Positions 1 to 8,900 of a stretch of 26,720 nt of DNA are shown piece after piece (position 1 is the stretch's first letter; each line of letters opens with the position of its first letter). The translations under genes and the position numbers were made by a program. Location: NCBI GenBank assembly GCA_964410945.1, contig CAYPJE010000043.1, positions 1 through 26,720 on the forward strand. The letters are read 5' to 3'. Source of the DNA: CAYPJE01 sp964410945 (lineage in GTDB: Bacteria; Fidelibacterota; Marinisomatia; Marinisomatales; TCS56). The notes below the pieces were generated by a model. That model was not told where the DNA came from, did no database searches, and saw only the letters and a program-made list of their open reading frames with translations.

Positions 1-65
1 TAAGAGAAAACTGTGACCCCTTTTTTGAAATTACAGAAAATTACGGACATAACTAGGCTTGAGAT

Positions 66-833
66 ATGCTGACAAAGAAAAACAAATTGACTGACACAAA
101 GAAGAAACCACGTAGCATGACTTCAAAGGTTGGGACCCGCACCGCTCTTGTCTACACCGGTGCAGCGATTCTAATTGTTGTTGTTGGTCTCAGGACACTG
201 TTACAAATGACCGATGAGGGATTCGGATTTGTAGAATTTATTACAATCGGAGCCCTAGGTATAGAATTTGCCGTTTTATTACTCTACGCCTATACAATTT
301 ACTCCTCAAGTAAAGAAGAAGAAGTTAAGGAGAGTTTTAAAGTAAAAACTCACGATATGCCTGAAGTCGCTATGCAATTAAGGCATATGTCTGAAACGAT
401 ATCAGCAGAAGTAGCCCAGTTAAGGGAGCAAAACCGGATTTTACAGACCCAGTACAGCAATGACATGCCTGAAGTTGCCAAAAATATACAGGATATGAGC
501 ACGTCGGTTACAGCAGAAATTGAGGAGCTGAGAAAACAGAACGTTAACTTGGAACAACAGTATTCAAGTTTAACAGATGTCACCGATAAGTTAAAACATT
601 TTGCAGACGGAGAATTGGATGAATCCTATTCCAATTTCATAAAATTCTCAGATGCATCAGCTGATTTACTGTCACAATTAGCTTCAAATGAAAACACAAT
701 TCAGAAACATTCGGAAGAGATTAGCAAGTTTACTACAAGCCTTAATCAATTGATTGATGAGCAGATAACACTGAGAATTAGGCAGGAAATCCAGCACCTG
801 CTTAGTACCGCGGTTGAGGCAAACAAGAGGTAG
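66..833 (+). CDS. GldL-like T9SS motor subunit (two-helix inner-membrane protein)
   Basis: Seen: 255 residues with a Lys-rich N-terminus, two hydrophobic helices at about residues 26-44 and 56-79, then a long hydrophilic, predicted coiled-coil region to the C-terminus. Helix 2 reads ITIGALGIEFAVLLLYAY and carries a buried glutamate (E67). Known: GldL of the type IX secretion system has two membrane helices, a functionally essential Glu in helix 2 and a cytoplasmic helical tail, and it forms the proton-driven motor with GldM. Inference: this is a divergent GldL, supported by the next gene being GldM-like and by T9SS substrates downstream. Odd: the tail contains a tandem 36-residue repeat. The ATG at 66 has an AGG 8 bases upstream; a later Met (residue 18) is possible. 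It could instead be another two-helix motor-like protein. No symbol is given because overall similarity cannot be measured here. Confidence 0.6.
   Translation: MLTKKNKLTDTKKKPRSMTSKVGTRTALVYTGAAILIVVVGLRTLLQMTDEGFGFVEFITIGALGIEFAVLLLYAYTIYSSSKEEEVKESFKVKTHDMPEVAMQLRHMSETISAEVAQLREQNRILQTQYSNDMPEVAKNIQDMSTSVTAEIEELRKQNVNLEQQYSSLTDVTDKLKHFADGELDESYSNFIKFSDASADLLSQLASNENTIQKHSEEISKFTTSLNQLIDEQITLRIRQEIQHLLSTAVEANKR
354..569 (+). repeat. Two tandem 108-bp units in the GldL-like coiled coil
   Basis: Residues 97-132 and 133-168 align end to end. Each begins DMPEVA and contains an [ML]S-x(4)-AE[VI]-x-[QE]LR-[EK]QN core ending in QYS. The copies have diverged at many positions, so the duplication is old but still recognisable at both protein and DNA level (ATGCCTGAAGT opens each unit). 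Confidence 0.85.
826..830 (+). promoter_or_regulatory. Ribosome binding site of the GldM-like gene
   Basis: AGAGG lies 6 bases before the ATG at 837 and overlaps the last codons of the upstream gene, whose TAG is at 831-833. The 3-base gap between genes suggests translational coupling. Confidence 0.6.
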
Positions 834-836
834 ATA

Positions 837-2249
837 ATGAAAAAGGGCGTTGAGGTTTATTTCGTTATCTACCTGGCCACAATAATCAGCTTTTTTGCCT
901 TGGAAGGTGAGGTAAAGAACTACAAAAAACGCCAGAATAACATATTGCTTGAAATAGCCCGTGAGAAAATTCAGCAGCTGGTCAATATTGAGCGTGTTGA
1001 GCCACTAAATGAGCGGCATACACTGACATTAAATGTAAAATTAACCGGGTTCTATAAGCGTAGCTCATTAGTCGGTACGGTCAGGTTTACTCCGGTTACA
1101 TCAACCGATGCCGATGAAGTAGGAGAGCCAGAGGAATTGGAGTTTTCTTTAAAACCACTCCAAGATGATAACATGGCTGATTGGTATTACTCCGAAATCC
1201 CTAAGGAAGTATTTGGTAGAAGCGGAAACAATCCATTCAATGTTACAGCAGAGATCTCAGTAACACCTGAGTTCAACCAGCAAGTTCGGCAACGCTGGTT
1301 TGAGGCTTATAAAGATGAGAAAATCGTTAATAAACTGATTACCGCGATAGGACAGGTTGGACAAATTCATCTGTCTAAAACGTTGCCCAATGCTATTGTT
1401 CCTTCCGGTGGTGGAAATAGTTCACCATTTACAATGCAAACTCCGAAAGAAGTTTATTCGGTCCTGGAAGGACTGATGTGGGAAGTCCACATTTTTATTG
1501 GTGGTGTAAAGGATAAAACTGATTTTCTGTTCGACATAGTTGAAGGAAGCGAGTCCGTGGCCCAGGAGATCATCAGTACTCCTGAAACGAAGCTAATCGG
1601 TATAGGTCAAAAAGACCAACATATCAAAATTGTCGGCACCAGAATTTCCGATGATGAAAAAGCGACTGTCGAATTTGATGTTCAGGTACGGCCACCTATC
1701 TGGGTTCGAACACCAACCACCAGGCAGATATATATCGGTGAACATTATACGTTTGATGGGCGATTGTTAGATATTCCGTCTGATAATATGCAAATCAAGG
1801 TATCAAGCACTGCGCTGGAAGTCGATCGTTTAATACCTGGAGCTCAAGCAGCGGTAGGACCATTTGAAGAGGTAGGGGACTTGACTTTTCAAGTGCTAGT
1901 AAATGGTATCGAAATCCGCAATATGGTACATACAGTTGAAGTAAAGACACCTCCCAAGCCTGAGATTAAACTGGTCGATCGGGAACCCAAATTGAGTAAT
2001 AATCTGATATTTGAAATTATTACATTTGGTAAGATTAATAAGGTTGTCAGCTTCCAACAGCGCGGTGGAATAATCAGTAACCGACAATTATCTGAGCCTG
2101 AAATCAGGGGAGGTAAAAAATACTACCGCTGGCTGGTTGAAATAGAAGAACCGTTTGAAGATGCAGGCTTTCAGGAAATCAGTTTTAAAGTATGGGATAA
2201 TTATAATCAGTTCACCGAACATCGGAAACAGTACCAATATAATTATTAG
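837..2249 (+). CDS. GldM-like T9SS motor subunit (single anchor, periplasmic domains)
   Basis: Seen: 470 residues with one N-terminal hydrophobic helix (about 7-22, ending in FFALEGE), a charged helical stretch to about residue 45, then a long beta-rich region with no further membrane segment. The C-terminal half has segments beginning near PPIWVRTP and PPKPEIKL that look like successive Ig-like periplasmic domains. Known: GldM is about 500 residues with one N-terminal helix inserted into the GldL bundle and four beta-rich periplasmic domains that contact the outer-membrane ring. Inference: topology, size and its position directly after a GldL-like gene fit a divergent GldM. The call rests on topology and context, not on a recognised signature. 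The next gene starts 10 bases after its stop, so the two are probably co-transcribed. Confidence 0.5.
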   Translation: MKKGVEVYFVIYLATIISFFALEGEVKNYKKRQNNILLEIAREKIQQLVNIERVEPLNERHTLTLNVKLTGFYKRSSLVGTVRFTPVTSTDADEVGEPEELEFSLKPLQDDNMADWYYSEIPKEVFGRSGNNPFNVTAEISVTPEFNQQVRQRWFEAYKDEKIVNKLITAIGQVGQIHLSKTLPNAIVPSGGGNSSPFTMQTPKEVYSVLEGLMWEVHIFIGGVKDKTDFLFDIVEGSESVAQEIISTPETKLIGIGQKDQHIKIVGTRISDDEKATVEFDVQVRPPIWVRTPTTRQIYIGEHYTFDGRLLDIPSDNMQIKVSSTALEVDRLIPGAQAAVGPFEEVGDLTFQVLVNGIEIRNMVHTVEVKTPPKPEIKLVDREPKLSNNLIFEIITFGKINKVVSFQQRGGIISNRQLSEPEIRGGKKYYRWLVEIEEPFEDAGFQEISFKVWDNYNQFTEHRKQYQYNY

Positions 2250-2259
2250 GATTGGAACT

Positions 2260-3585
2260 ATGGCTGTAAAAACAATCATTATTCTTTTTGTCGTATTACT
2301 ATTCTGCCAGCTATACGGGCAGGAATATGAAGGTGTAAGTACTGCAATGGACAGCTTAGACTGGATTATCAACCGCGGAGACGATAGCGATCTCACACCG
2401 GGTCAGAAGATTGACTGGATCGTCACTGACCGTAATTATGGTCGACATTTCCTCAGAAGTTACTTGGATGTACTCACGCAAATGGATCCTATGGCGAACC
2501 TTCAGATTCAGGAGACGGATGAAGTGCGTGTAAGTGCAATTATGCAGGACGACGGAAGTACAATACTGAACACGGTACATGCCAAAAGCAGGATAGGTGC
2601 TCTCAACGAACTGAGCAAAGCGGTTTTGCTCAATATGGATATCCATGAGATTCAGCGTTTGTTAGCCCGACGCTACGAGTGGGATTATATCAATAAACTG
2701 GAAGTAGGCTTCATTGCAGGTGAAATCATTAATGTTTTCCAAGAGCGTAATTACAAACAATGCCGGGATGCTTTCTGGTGGACCCACCGGAGGGTTGATT
2801 TTGGATTCTTTCCCAGGATCTTCCTTAGAATAAATCCCAAGTATGCAATTAACCTGGAATTCGGCCGTGAAGAAATTGGCTTTCCCATAAGCGCCTCCCG
2901 CACATTAAATCTGGGATTGACAACCGAAGTTTTCAAATTCTATTTAACGGTACCATCGATTTATCCCAGTTTCTCAAATGGACATCCATTGGATGGTGGT
3001 TACGGCGGCGGAATGAAATTTGACTCACCACGCTTAGGTGGCTCAATATCATATCAGGACATGGGTTTGGTTTCCAAGGGAGACATAACCTACTACGATC
3101 CCGAGCATATTGTTTATAACAACTATTCTGGACAAGTATACTGGAGCTTCACAAATCGGATTGGTAAGGCTGAGGATGAACCAGGAATTGGTCCTCCTCT
3201 AGGTTCCTTGAGGATTATGATTGGTGTAACGCTCTTCTCACTGGTATATGGTTTTGAAAATGTGGATCAGGAATTTGAAGAGCTTGATCGTACGGAGAAG
3301 ATGCTGTCCACCCAGGGATTATTAAGGGCTGAATATGCCACAGATATGAATGAGCGGTTTATAAATAAATGGCGTTTGGGGACACAGGTAAATCTTGGTT
3401 TAACCGGATTTGGCAGTGTTCAGTTTTCTGTAACCAGAACATTTCTGGAATGGTTATCTGTAAGTATTGCCGGCAATTATTACTGGACGGGGATCGAGTT
3501 TCAAAATCCACGACTGGGTGACGATGAAGTTTATTTGTGGCAACCAGGTTGGTTCCTAACTCCATCCATTTCAATCTATTTCTGA
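2260..3585 (+). CDS. Secreted, probable outer-membrane beta-barrel protein A
   Basis: Not matched to a named family. I start it at the ATG at 2260, not at an in-frame ATG at 2155, because 2260 gives a clean signal peptide (MAVKTIIILFVVLLFCQLYG), has AGGA 8 bases upstream and avoids a 95-base overlap with the previous gene. The 441-residue product has a mixed helical N-terminal part (about 20-150), then alternating amphipathic strands rich in Tyr, Phe and Gly, and ends in SIYF with a terminal Phe, as many outer-membrane barrels do. A segment at about residues 224-253 (PSIYPSFSNG followed by GGYGGG) recurs in the next protein. Position after a GldL/M-like pair suggests a role in secretion or surface assembly, which is inference. 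Confidence 0.6.
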   Translation: MAVKTIIILFVVLLFCQLYGQEYEGVSTAMDSLDWIINRGDDSDLTPGQKIDWIVTDRNYGRHFLRSYLDVLTQMDPMANLQIQETDEVRVSAIMQDDGSTILNTVHAKSRIGALNELSKAVLLNMDIHEIQRLLARRYEWDYINKLEVGFIAGEIINVFQERNYKQCRDAFWWTHRRVDFGFFPRIFLRINPKYAINLEFGREEIGFPISASRTLNLGLTTEVFKFYLTVPSIYPSFSNGHPLDGGYGGGMKFDSPRLGGSISYQDMGLVSKGDITYYDPEHIVYNNYSGQVYWSFTNRIGKAEDEPGIGPPLGSLRIMIGVTLFSLVYGFENVDQEFEELDRTEKMLSTQGLLRAEYATDMNERFINKWRLGTQVNLGLTGFGSVQFSVTRTFLEWLSVSIAGNYYWTGIEFQNPRLGDDEVYLWQPGWFLTPSISIYF

Positions 3586-3592
3586 GGAAACT

Positions 3593-4852
3593 ATGCAGCA
3601 GAACAGAAGATTGACAAATACAACCAGGATTTTATTTGTAAGTATAGTACTGTTTTCGTTGGTAGCAGGACAATCCAGCAATAATACATCAGAGGTAAAG
3701 GTGTTTCTTGACAGTCGTCGGTATGAGGCCTGGACAGTTGAGTATGAGCCCTACCGTTTGTTAATTGAAAATGCAATTGATGAGTATATTGCTCTTACCA
3801 GTGATGCTATTGGGCATGTATTACCCGGTGACATGATAATTGCCATCCGCAGTAAAACCGGTAAACAGGAGATTTTTCAAATTCGCTATGGTACTCCAGC
3901 CGATGGGTTTAAGATAATTGAAGGTCGTCAGGTCGGTTGGGTTTTGGGTAAGACATTGATGCTGACAATCTATGAAAAAGAGAAATATTACCATTTAGAT
4001 TCTTCGATACCATTCGAGCAGCAGGCTATCCAGCCAGAACTTGATTACCTGGCAACTGAATTATTCTGGCCCCGGGCTGACCTGATCATTGCTTTATCAC
4101 GATCCATCTACCGTTTCGGCAATGTGGGCGGAATCCTGTTTGAATGGGGTAATGAATTACTAGGACGTCCCTATGGTGACGCTGGTTATATGCGTTTGGG
4201 AATGGCCACTCCGGTTTTTAAGCTAGGATTGCAGATGCCCTCAATAATCAATTTCAGTAACGGGTATATAGATACTGATAATAGTGCATTGATTTTAAAT
4301 GGGGGTTGGGGTGGTTTCGGAGCCTTTAATTTCAGCAATCTGTATGGAGAGTTTTCATTCCTGAGCAATACTGGTGCGATGGATTTTGATCAATCGATAG
4401 ATATCAGTGGGAGAGATTTCATCAACTATAGTGATGTTTCTGGATTGATGTATCTGGCTTTAGGTTTTCCCACTGGGGGCAGTGGTGCTTTCCAGATCAA
4501 ACCTGGCTTTACCTTTGAGCGTATTGCTCACCGCGCGCTGGTCAACGGCGTTTTACAGGAGCGTCGCATCGACCGCAGTGGTACGCCCTTTACCTACCCC
4601 GAATCCTTCTTTTTCGGCTTCTATCTCCGAGCAGACTATGTTTCCCAATTGACCAGCGGTAATTTTCCCCGCCTGCTGGGAACAGTTCAAATAGCAGGAG
4701 GAACCAGTGTACTGGTAAAAATGGTTTATAATATTAATTCGGTAATCGGTATTCCGCTGACTGTGACCCATTATCTCAGTGAACAGGACTGGCAGCCACG
4801 GAATTCTATCCTGGTAGGAATTCGTTTCAGATTTGATAATCCTATGATTTGA
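3593..4852 (+). CDS. Secreted, probable outer-membrane beta-barrel protein B
   Basis: 419 residues, no named family recognised. An N-terminal signal peptide covers about residues 1-26 (RILFVSIVLFSLVAGQ); a GAGGA Shine-Dalgarno overlaps the stop of the previous gene and the two are 7 bases apart. The second half has Gly- and aromatic-rich alternating strands that fit a barrel. The segment from residue 208 (VFKLGLQMPSIINFSNG, followed by GGWGG) matches the equivalent part of the preceding protein (VFKFYLTVPSIYPSFSNG, GGYGG). The two therefore look like old tandem paralogues. The chain ends RFRFDNPMI, not in a terminal aromatic residue, so barrel targeting is less certain than for its neighbour. 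Confidence 0.55.
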   Translation: MQQNRRLTNTTRILFVSIVLFSLVAGQSSNNTSEVKVFLDSRRYEAWTVEYEPYRLLIENAIDEYIALTSDAIGHVLPGDMIIAIRSKTGKQEIFQIRYGTPADGFKIIEGRQVGWVLGKTLMLTIYEKEKYYHLDSSIPFEQQAIQPELDYLATELFWPRADLIIALSRSIYRFGNVGGILFEWGNELLGRPYGDAGYMRLGMATPVFKLGLQMPSIINFSNGYIDTDNSALILNGGWGGFGAFNFSNLYGEFSFLSNTGAMDFDQSIDISGRDFINYSDVSGLMYLALGFPTGGSGAFQIKPGFTFERIAHRALVNGVLQERRIDRSGTPFTYPESFFFGFYLRADYVSQLTSGNFPRLLGTVQIAGGTSVLVKMVYNINSVIGIPLTVTHYLSEQDWQPRNSILVGIRFRFDNPMI

Positions 4853-4925
4853 TATAGATCACATTACTTGAATTTGCGCTAGGTTACGGAAAAAGATATA
4901 TATAGCTTACATAGCCATTACTTCG

Positions 4926-5855
4926 ATGAATCAATCAAGTATTGGGAGGGAGTCGAACTACGACCAGGTGATCTGTCAATATATAGTGAATGTTATCAGT
5001 CACTTAAGAACGGATGCAAAATCCGTGGCGGTGTTCTTTATCCTTTTTTGCGTAGCAATTCTCACTTTCATTTTATGTATTTCTTGTTCTGTAGATGTCA
5101 ATCCGCCCATGTATATTGACGAAACAGATCCTGACAATCCTTATTATGTTGTACCCTATGCCACTATCCTGACGGATTTTTCTTCCGGTGACACCTTAAC
5201 CGTAGCCGAAGTTCTAATACAGTGGACCGGTTCAGTGGTGGACAGTTGTCTGTTTATCTGGTCCGTTGACTCACTGATCTTCTCTGACTGGACTGAAGAT
5301 ACCCTGGTTTTACTTCCGCCCTTGGATGAAGGTTGGCATACCTTCTGGATTCGGGCTAAATATCTGAACGGAATCGAACAGGAGTTAAGTGCAAGCATTA
5401 CCTTCTTCATAAATGCGGTCAGCGGGCCAGCCCTGAGACTGACACCGGCTTACCAGATAGTCGAACCAAACACATTGGCTACGGTGGAAATATGGTTGGA
5501 GGAAGTCTTTAATTGGAGCGGAGGCCGGATCACAGTTGTGTGGGACCATATGCAGGCTGCGGTTGATCGTTACCTATTATTAGATCAATCAGCAGACTTT
5601 TTATCACAAAATAATTCAACCATTGTATCCCGTGTTGAAGATCACCCAGATAGCCTGGTTTTTGATATTGGTCTTGTGGATGATCTGGTTTACGGAATTA
5701 CCGGCAGCGGTCGAATTGCCAGCATAGATTTTATTAATATAGTGGAACTCGATTCTCTGAATATCAAGTTTGGTAATTCCTGTGATTTCAGGGATCCACA
5801 GAATATTTCAATTCCAATTGCGTCAATGCCGGGAGCGGTTATCCGCTATAGATGA
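4926..5855 (+). CDS. Membrane- or lipid-anchored protein with cohesin-like domain
   Basis: 309 residues. A hydrophobic segment (about 34-53) ends in CISC, a non-ideal lipobox with Ser before Cys54, so the mature protein may be a lipoprotein. If so, the true start may be nearer, for example GTG at 5025 (Val34), because the 30 residues before the hydrophobic segment are unusual and no strong ribosome site precedes 4926. Residues ~75-165 form an Ig-like stretch. Residues 167-309 resemble a cohesin fold: LTPAYQIVEPNTLATVEIWL at the start, an ADFLSQN turn, and GSGRIASIDFI near the end, the position of the usual Gly-rich strand. Cohesins bind dockerins; a dockerin-like domain occurs in the giant protein ending at 25657. 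Domain identity was judged by eye. Confidence 0.55.
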   Translation: MNQSSIGRESNYDQVICQYIVNVISHLRTDAKSVAVFFILFCVAILTFILCISCSVDVNPPMYIDETDPDNPYYVVPYATILTDFSSGDTLTVAEVLIQWTGSVVDSCLFIWSVDSLIFSDWTEDTLVLLPPLDEGWHTFWIRAKYLNGIEQELSASITFFINAVSGPALRLTPAYQIVEPNTLATVEIWLEEVFNWSGGRITVVWDHMQAAVDRYLLLDQSADFLSQNNSTIVSRVEDHPDSLVFDIGLVDDLVYGITGSGRIASIDFINIVELDSLNIKFGNSCDFRDPQNISIPIASMPGAVIRYR

Positions 5856-5922
5856 TTATCAGATATGCTTATACAGACAAGATTAACAATAAAAAGATTT
5901 TTATCCATGCTTTAGGGCAAGT

Positions 5923-5926
5923 GAGG
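5923..5926 (+). promoter_or_regulatory. Ribosome binding site of the 2343-residue protein gene
   Basis: GAGG lies 5 bases before the ATG at 5932 and supports that start, which is immediately followed by a signal peptide. The 76-base gap before this gene shows no convincing terminator hairpin. Confidence 0.55.
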
Positions 5927-5931
5927 TATCT

Positions 5932-8900
5932 ATGAGTAAGCTGCTCAAACAAATAGTTATTGCCGGTTTGATTATTACCGGAAGTGTTTTCAGTCAGGTA
6001 TTGTACAATGTCAGCGGTATGGTGCTACTGGAGGATTCTGTGGGTGTTGGTACCCATGAGGATGTTAAGATAAAGTTTTACAATCTGCCGTCCATGGATC
6101 CGGAAGATTCCACATATTCCCAGGCTACCGGTTTATATTCGATCAATATTTCACCGGGTTACTACCTGGTGGAATGGACCCGAGATGGGTATGTTCCCTG
6201 GGAGCTGGGTGGCTTGTCTTTAGCCGCTAACACCGTACTTGACACTGTTACGCTTATACCAGGTGAGATACAAGAAGTGAATGGGAATGTATCAGGTACC
6301 TGGACCACCAGTTTTGTTTATCACGTGATGAGTGACATCACAGTCCCTGCCGGTGATTCGCTTACGATCAATCCTGGCGTGCGGGTGAAATTCGCTGCTG
6401 GAACCGGGATGACTTGCAACGGAAAGCTAAAGGCTTTAGGTACATCTGACGAACATATTCTATTTACTTCTAAAGAACCGACACCCCTGCCGGGGGACTG
6501 GGTCAATTTGACCCTGAACACCAGCCGTAATACACTTCAGTATATCGACTATGAATGGGCAGAAGATGGTATTGTTGGCACCGGCTATAATGGTCACACC
6601 ACAATTGATCATCTGACGATCAATGGTACTCTGAGTCTCACTGCAAACGGCATATACATCAATAACGGCGATTATTTATCAATCACTAACAACTACATTG
6701 CCGTTGCGGGAGAATATGGCATATTCGTTAATGACGGTTTCTATTCTGAATTTGTTGGCAATACGATCATTACACCGACTTTTGGGCTAAAAGCGGAGAC
6801 CTGCACAGGATGCTTGGTTGATAGCAATCTGTTCACAACTGGAGATAATACTACCGGGCCGGAAAATGCTATATGGACCGATGGCTCAAATCAAATTACA
6901 ATTACCAATAATACAATAATCGCAGATATGTATGGTGTACGTTCTGCCAATTCATATAAAGCACAGATTATTAAAAACTGTATTACCGGTAGGATTTACT
7001 GGGGAGGTATCTGGTTTAGTAGTTCCGACAGCTCTGTTATATACAAAAATTATATTCAAAGAACCTTGCAAAACGGTAACAATGGTAGCTGGCAATATTT
7101 AATTAATGGATCAGGTTCAGAAGGATCTCTTTTTCGAAAAGATACTCTGATTGACATGGCTAATGATAGTTGGGCTCAAAATAACCGGGCTCTGCACTGT
7201 GACTGGTCAACGGTAGATTCAAATTATATTGAATTTACGCATACAGACGACGAGCATTATACAATTTTTGATGAATGCAACTCTGATATAACAGATAATA
7301 CAATATTTATATATTCTCGAACAAGTAGCACTTCAAGAATCATTCATTCCAATTCTTCTGGCTCATTTGTGAATCGAATCGAGAATAATTCTATAATACA
7401 CGATCATTTATCAAACGATCAATTTAGATATGCAATTTGGACGCAAGATAATACAATCATAAGAAATAATAACATATCATGTGACTATCTTGAACGTGCG
7501 ATTTATGTTCAGAATAATTGTGTCGTTGACAGCAACACTATTAGCGGTAATTTCTCCCAAATAGGTTTAATTTATATTGCAGGCGATTCGGTTCTTGTTA
7601 ATCATAATACTGTAAATCACTCAGGCACTGGCCGGGGTATATATTCACAGGGTCACAATGGTATTGCAATTAGGGACAACCACATCACACACTCAAGTGG
7701 AGCAAAATGGCTTTCAGTCGATAATTCCGAAGTCACAATACACCACAATTTAATTGAGCTCAACACTGGTCGTGGTATTGAACTATATAACCAATCCGCA
7801 GGTTCGGTTTATAATAATACTATTTTAAGTCAAGGTGGCGATTACGGTATCCATCTTTCCAACCAGACTGCTCTGCCGGTCTACAATAATATTCTCCATG
7901 GCTTTACAAATGGTATCTTCGCCGAGAACACGATCCAGAACTACAACCTGGATCATAATAATCTTTATGATATCTCAGGGTCGTTGCTGACCGGTAGTGC
8001 CATCCCGCCCCTGGCCGGGCAGATCATCGACGAGAACGCCAACGGTGATCCCTGCGACATCTATGGTAATATCAGTCTCGATCCCCAATTCGTAAATCCC
8101 GACAGTAATGACTACAACCTGCTGATCACTTCGCCCTGTATTAATGCTGGCAGTGACAACCTGACCGATCCAGACAATACGGTTTCCGATATTGGTGCCT
8201 TTTTCCATTTCATCTATATCGTGATTGATCACACGCCCTTGGAGAGCACGGTGGATACCAGCGGACCCTACACAGTGGAAGCCGAGGTTGTCTCGACGAT
8301 CAATGTAGCCCTGGATGTGACCCTGTACTATTCCACCGATGGCGGAGCCAATTACACTACTGTAAGCATGACACCTGGTGCCAATGATACCTGGACAGCG
8401 AATATCCCCGGCCAGGTCTTGAATACGACCATTCATTACTACATCCTTGCGGATGACGGTCCCCATGAGGTAACATCGCCGTTCAACATTGACAATGAGG
8501 TCTATTCATTTTATGTGACCCTATTCAGCCAATTTGCCAACCTGGGAGGTGCTTCAGATACCTACGGCAATATTGACCTGACCTGGTCAACTCCAATTCC
8601 CATGACCGGAACTCTTGAAGAGTTGAAACTGTATCGTTCCACCAACCCAAACGTCGCATTGACACCGGACAACTTGTTTCAATCTTTTGGTTCAACTGTC
8701 ACCAGTTACACCGATAGCGATGTAGAGGAGGGGGATACCTACTACTACCGCCTGACTGGCCTGGTAGCCGATGGGGGTGATACGACCGAATCGGTTGTAT
8801 CTTCAGAAGTAGGTGTCATGTCCGATGATGCCACCGTGGTGCGCGTACGGGGGGTAGCCTATCTCCAGGGCCAGTCCGACCATTCCGGGACCAAGGTCTA

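Noticed and set aside
2155..2259. Upstream in-frame extension of barrel protein A to an ATG at 2155
   Set aside because: It would overlap the previous gene by 95 bases and bury the signal peptide behind 35 residues; the ATG at 2260 has a ribosome site and a clean signal sequence.
4868..4902. Possible promoter TTGAAT ... TATATA before the cohesin-like gene
   Set aside because: The spacing is 23 bases, too long for a standard sigma-70 type promoter, and no Bacteroidota-type TAnnTTTG box is evident; AT-rich by chance is as likely.
5856..5931. Terminator between the cohesin-like gene and the beta-helix gene
   Set aside because: No stable inverted repeat followed by a T-run could be found by eye; the gap is short enough for a continuous transcript.
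7975..8466. Minus-strand open frame of 163 codons
   Set aside because: It lies wholly inside the plus-strand beta-helix gene in a GC-rich patch, has no recognisable domain and is explained by the codon use of the real gene.
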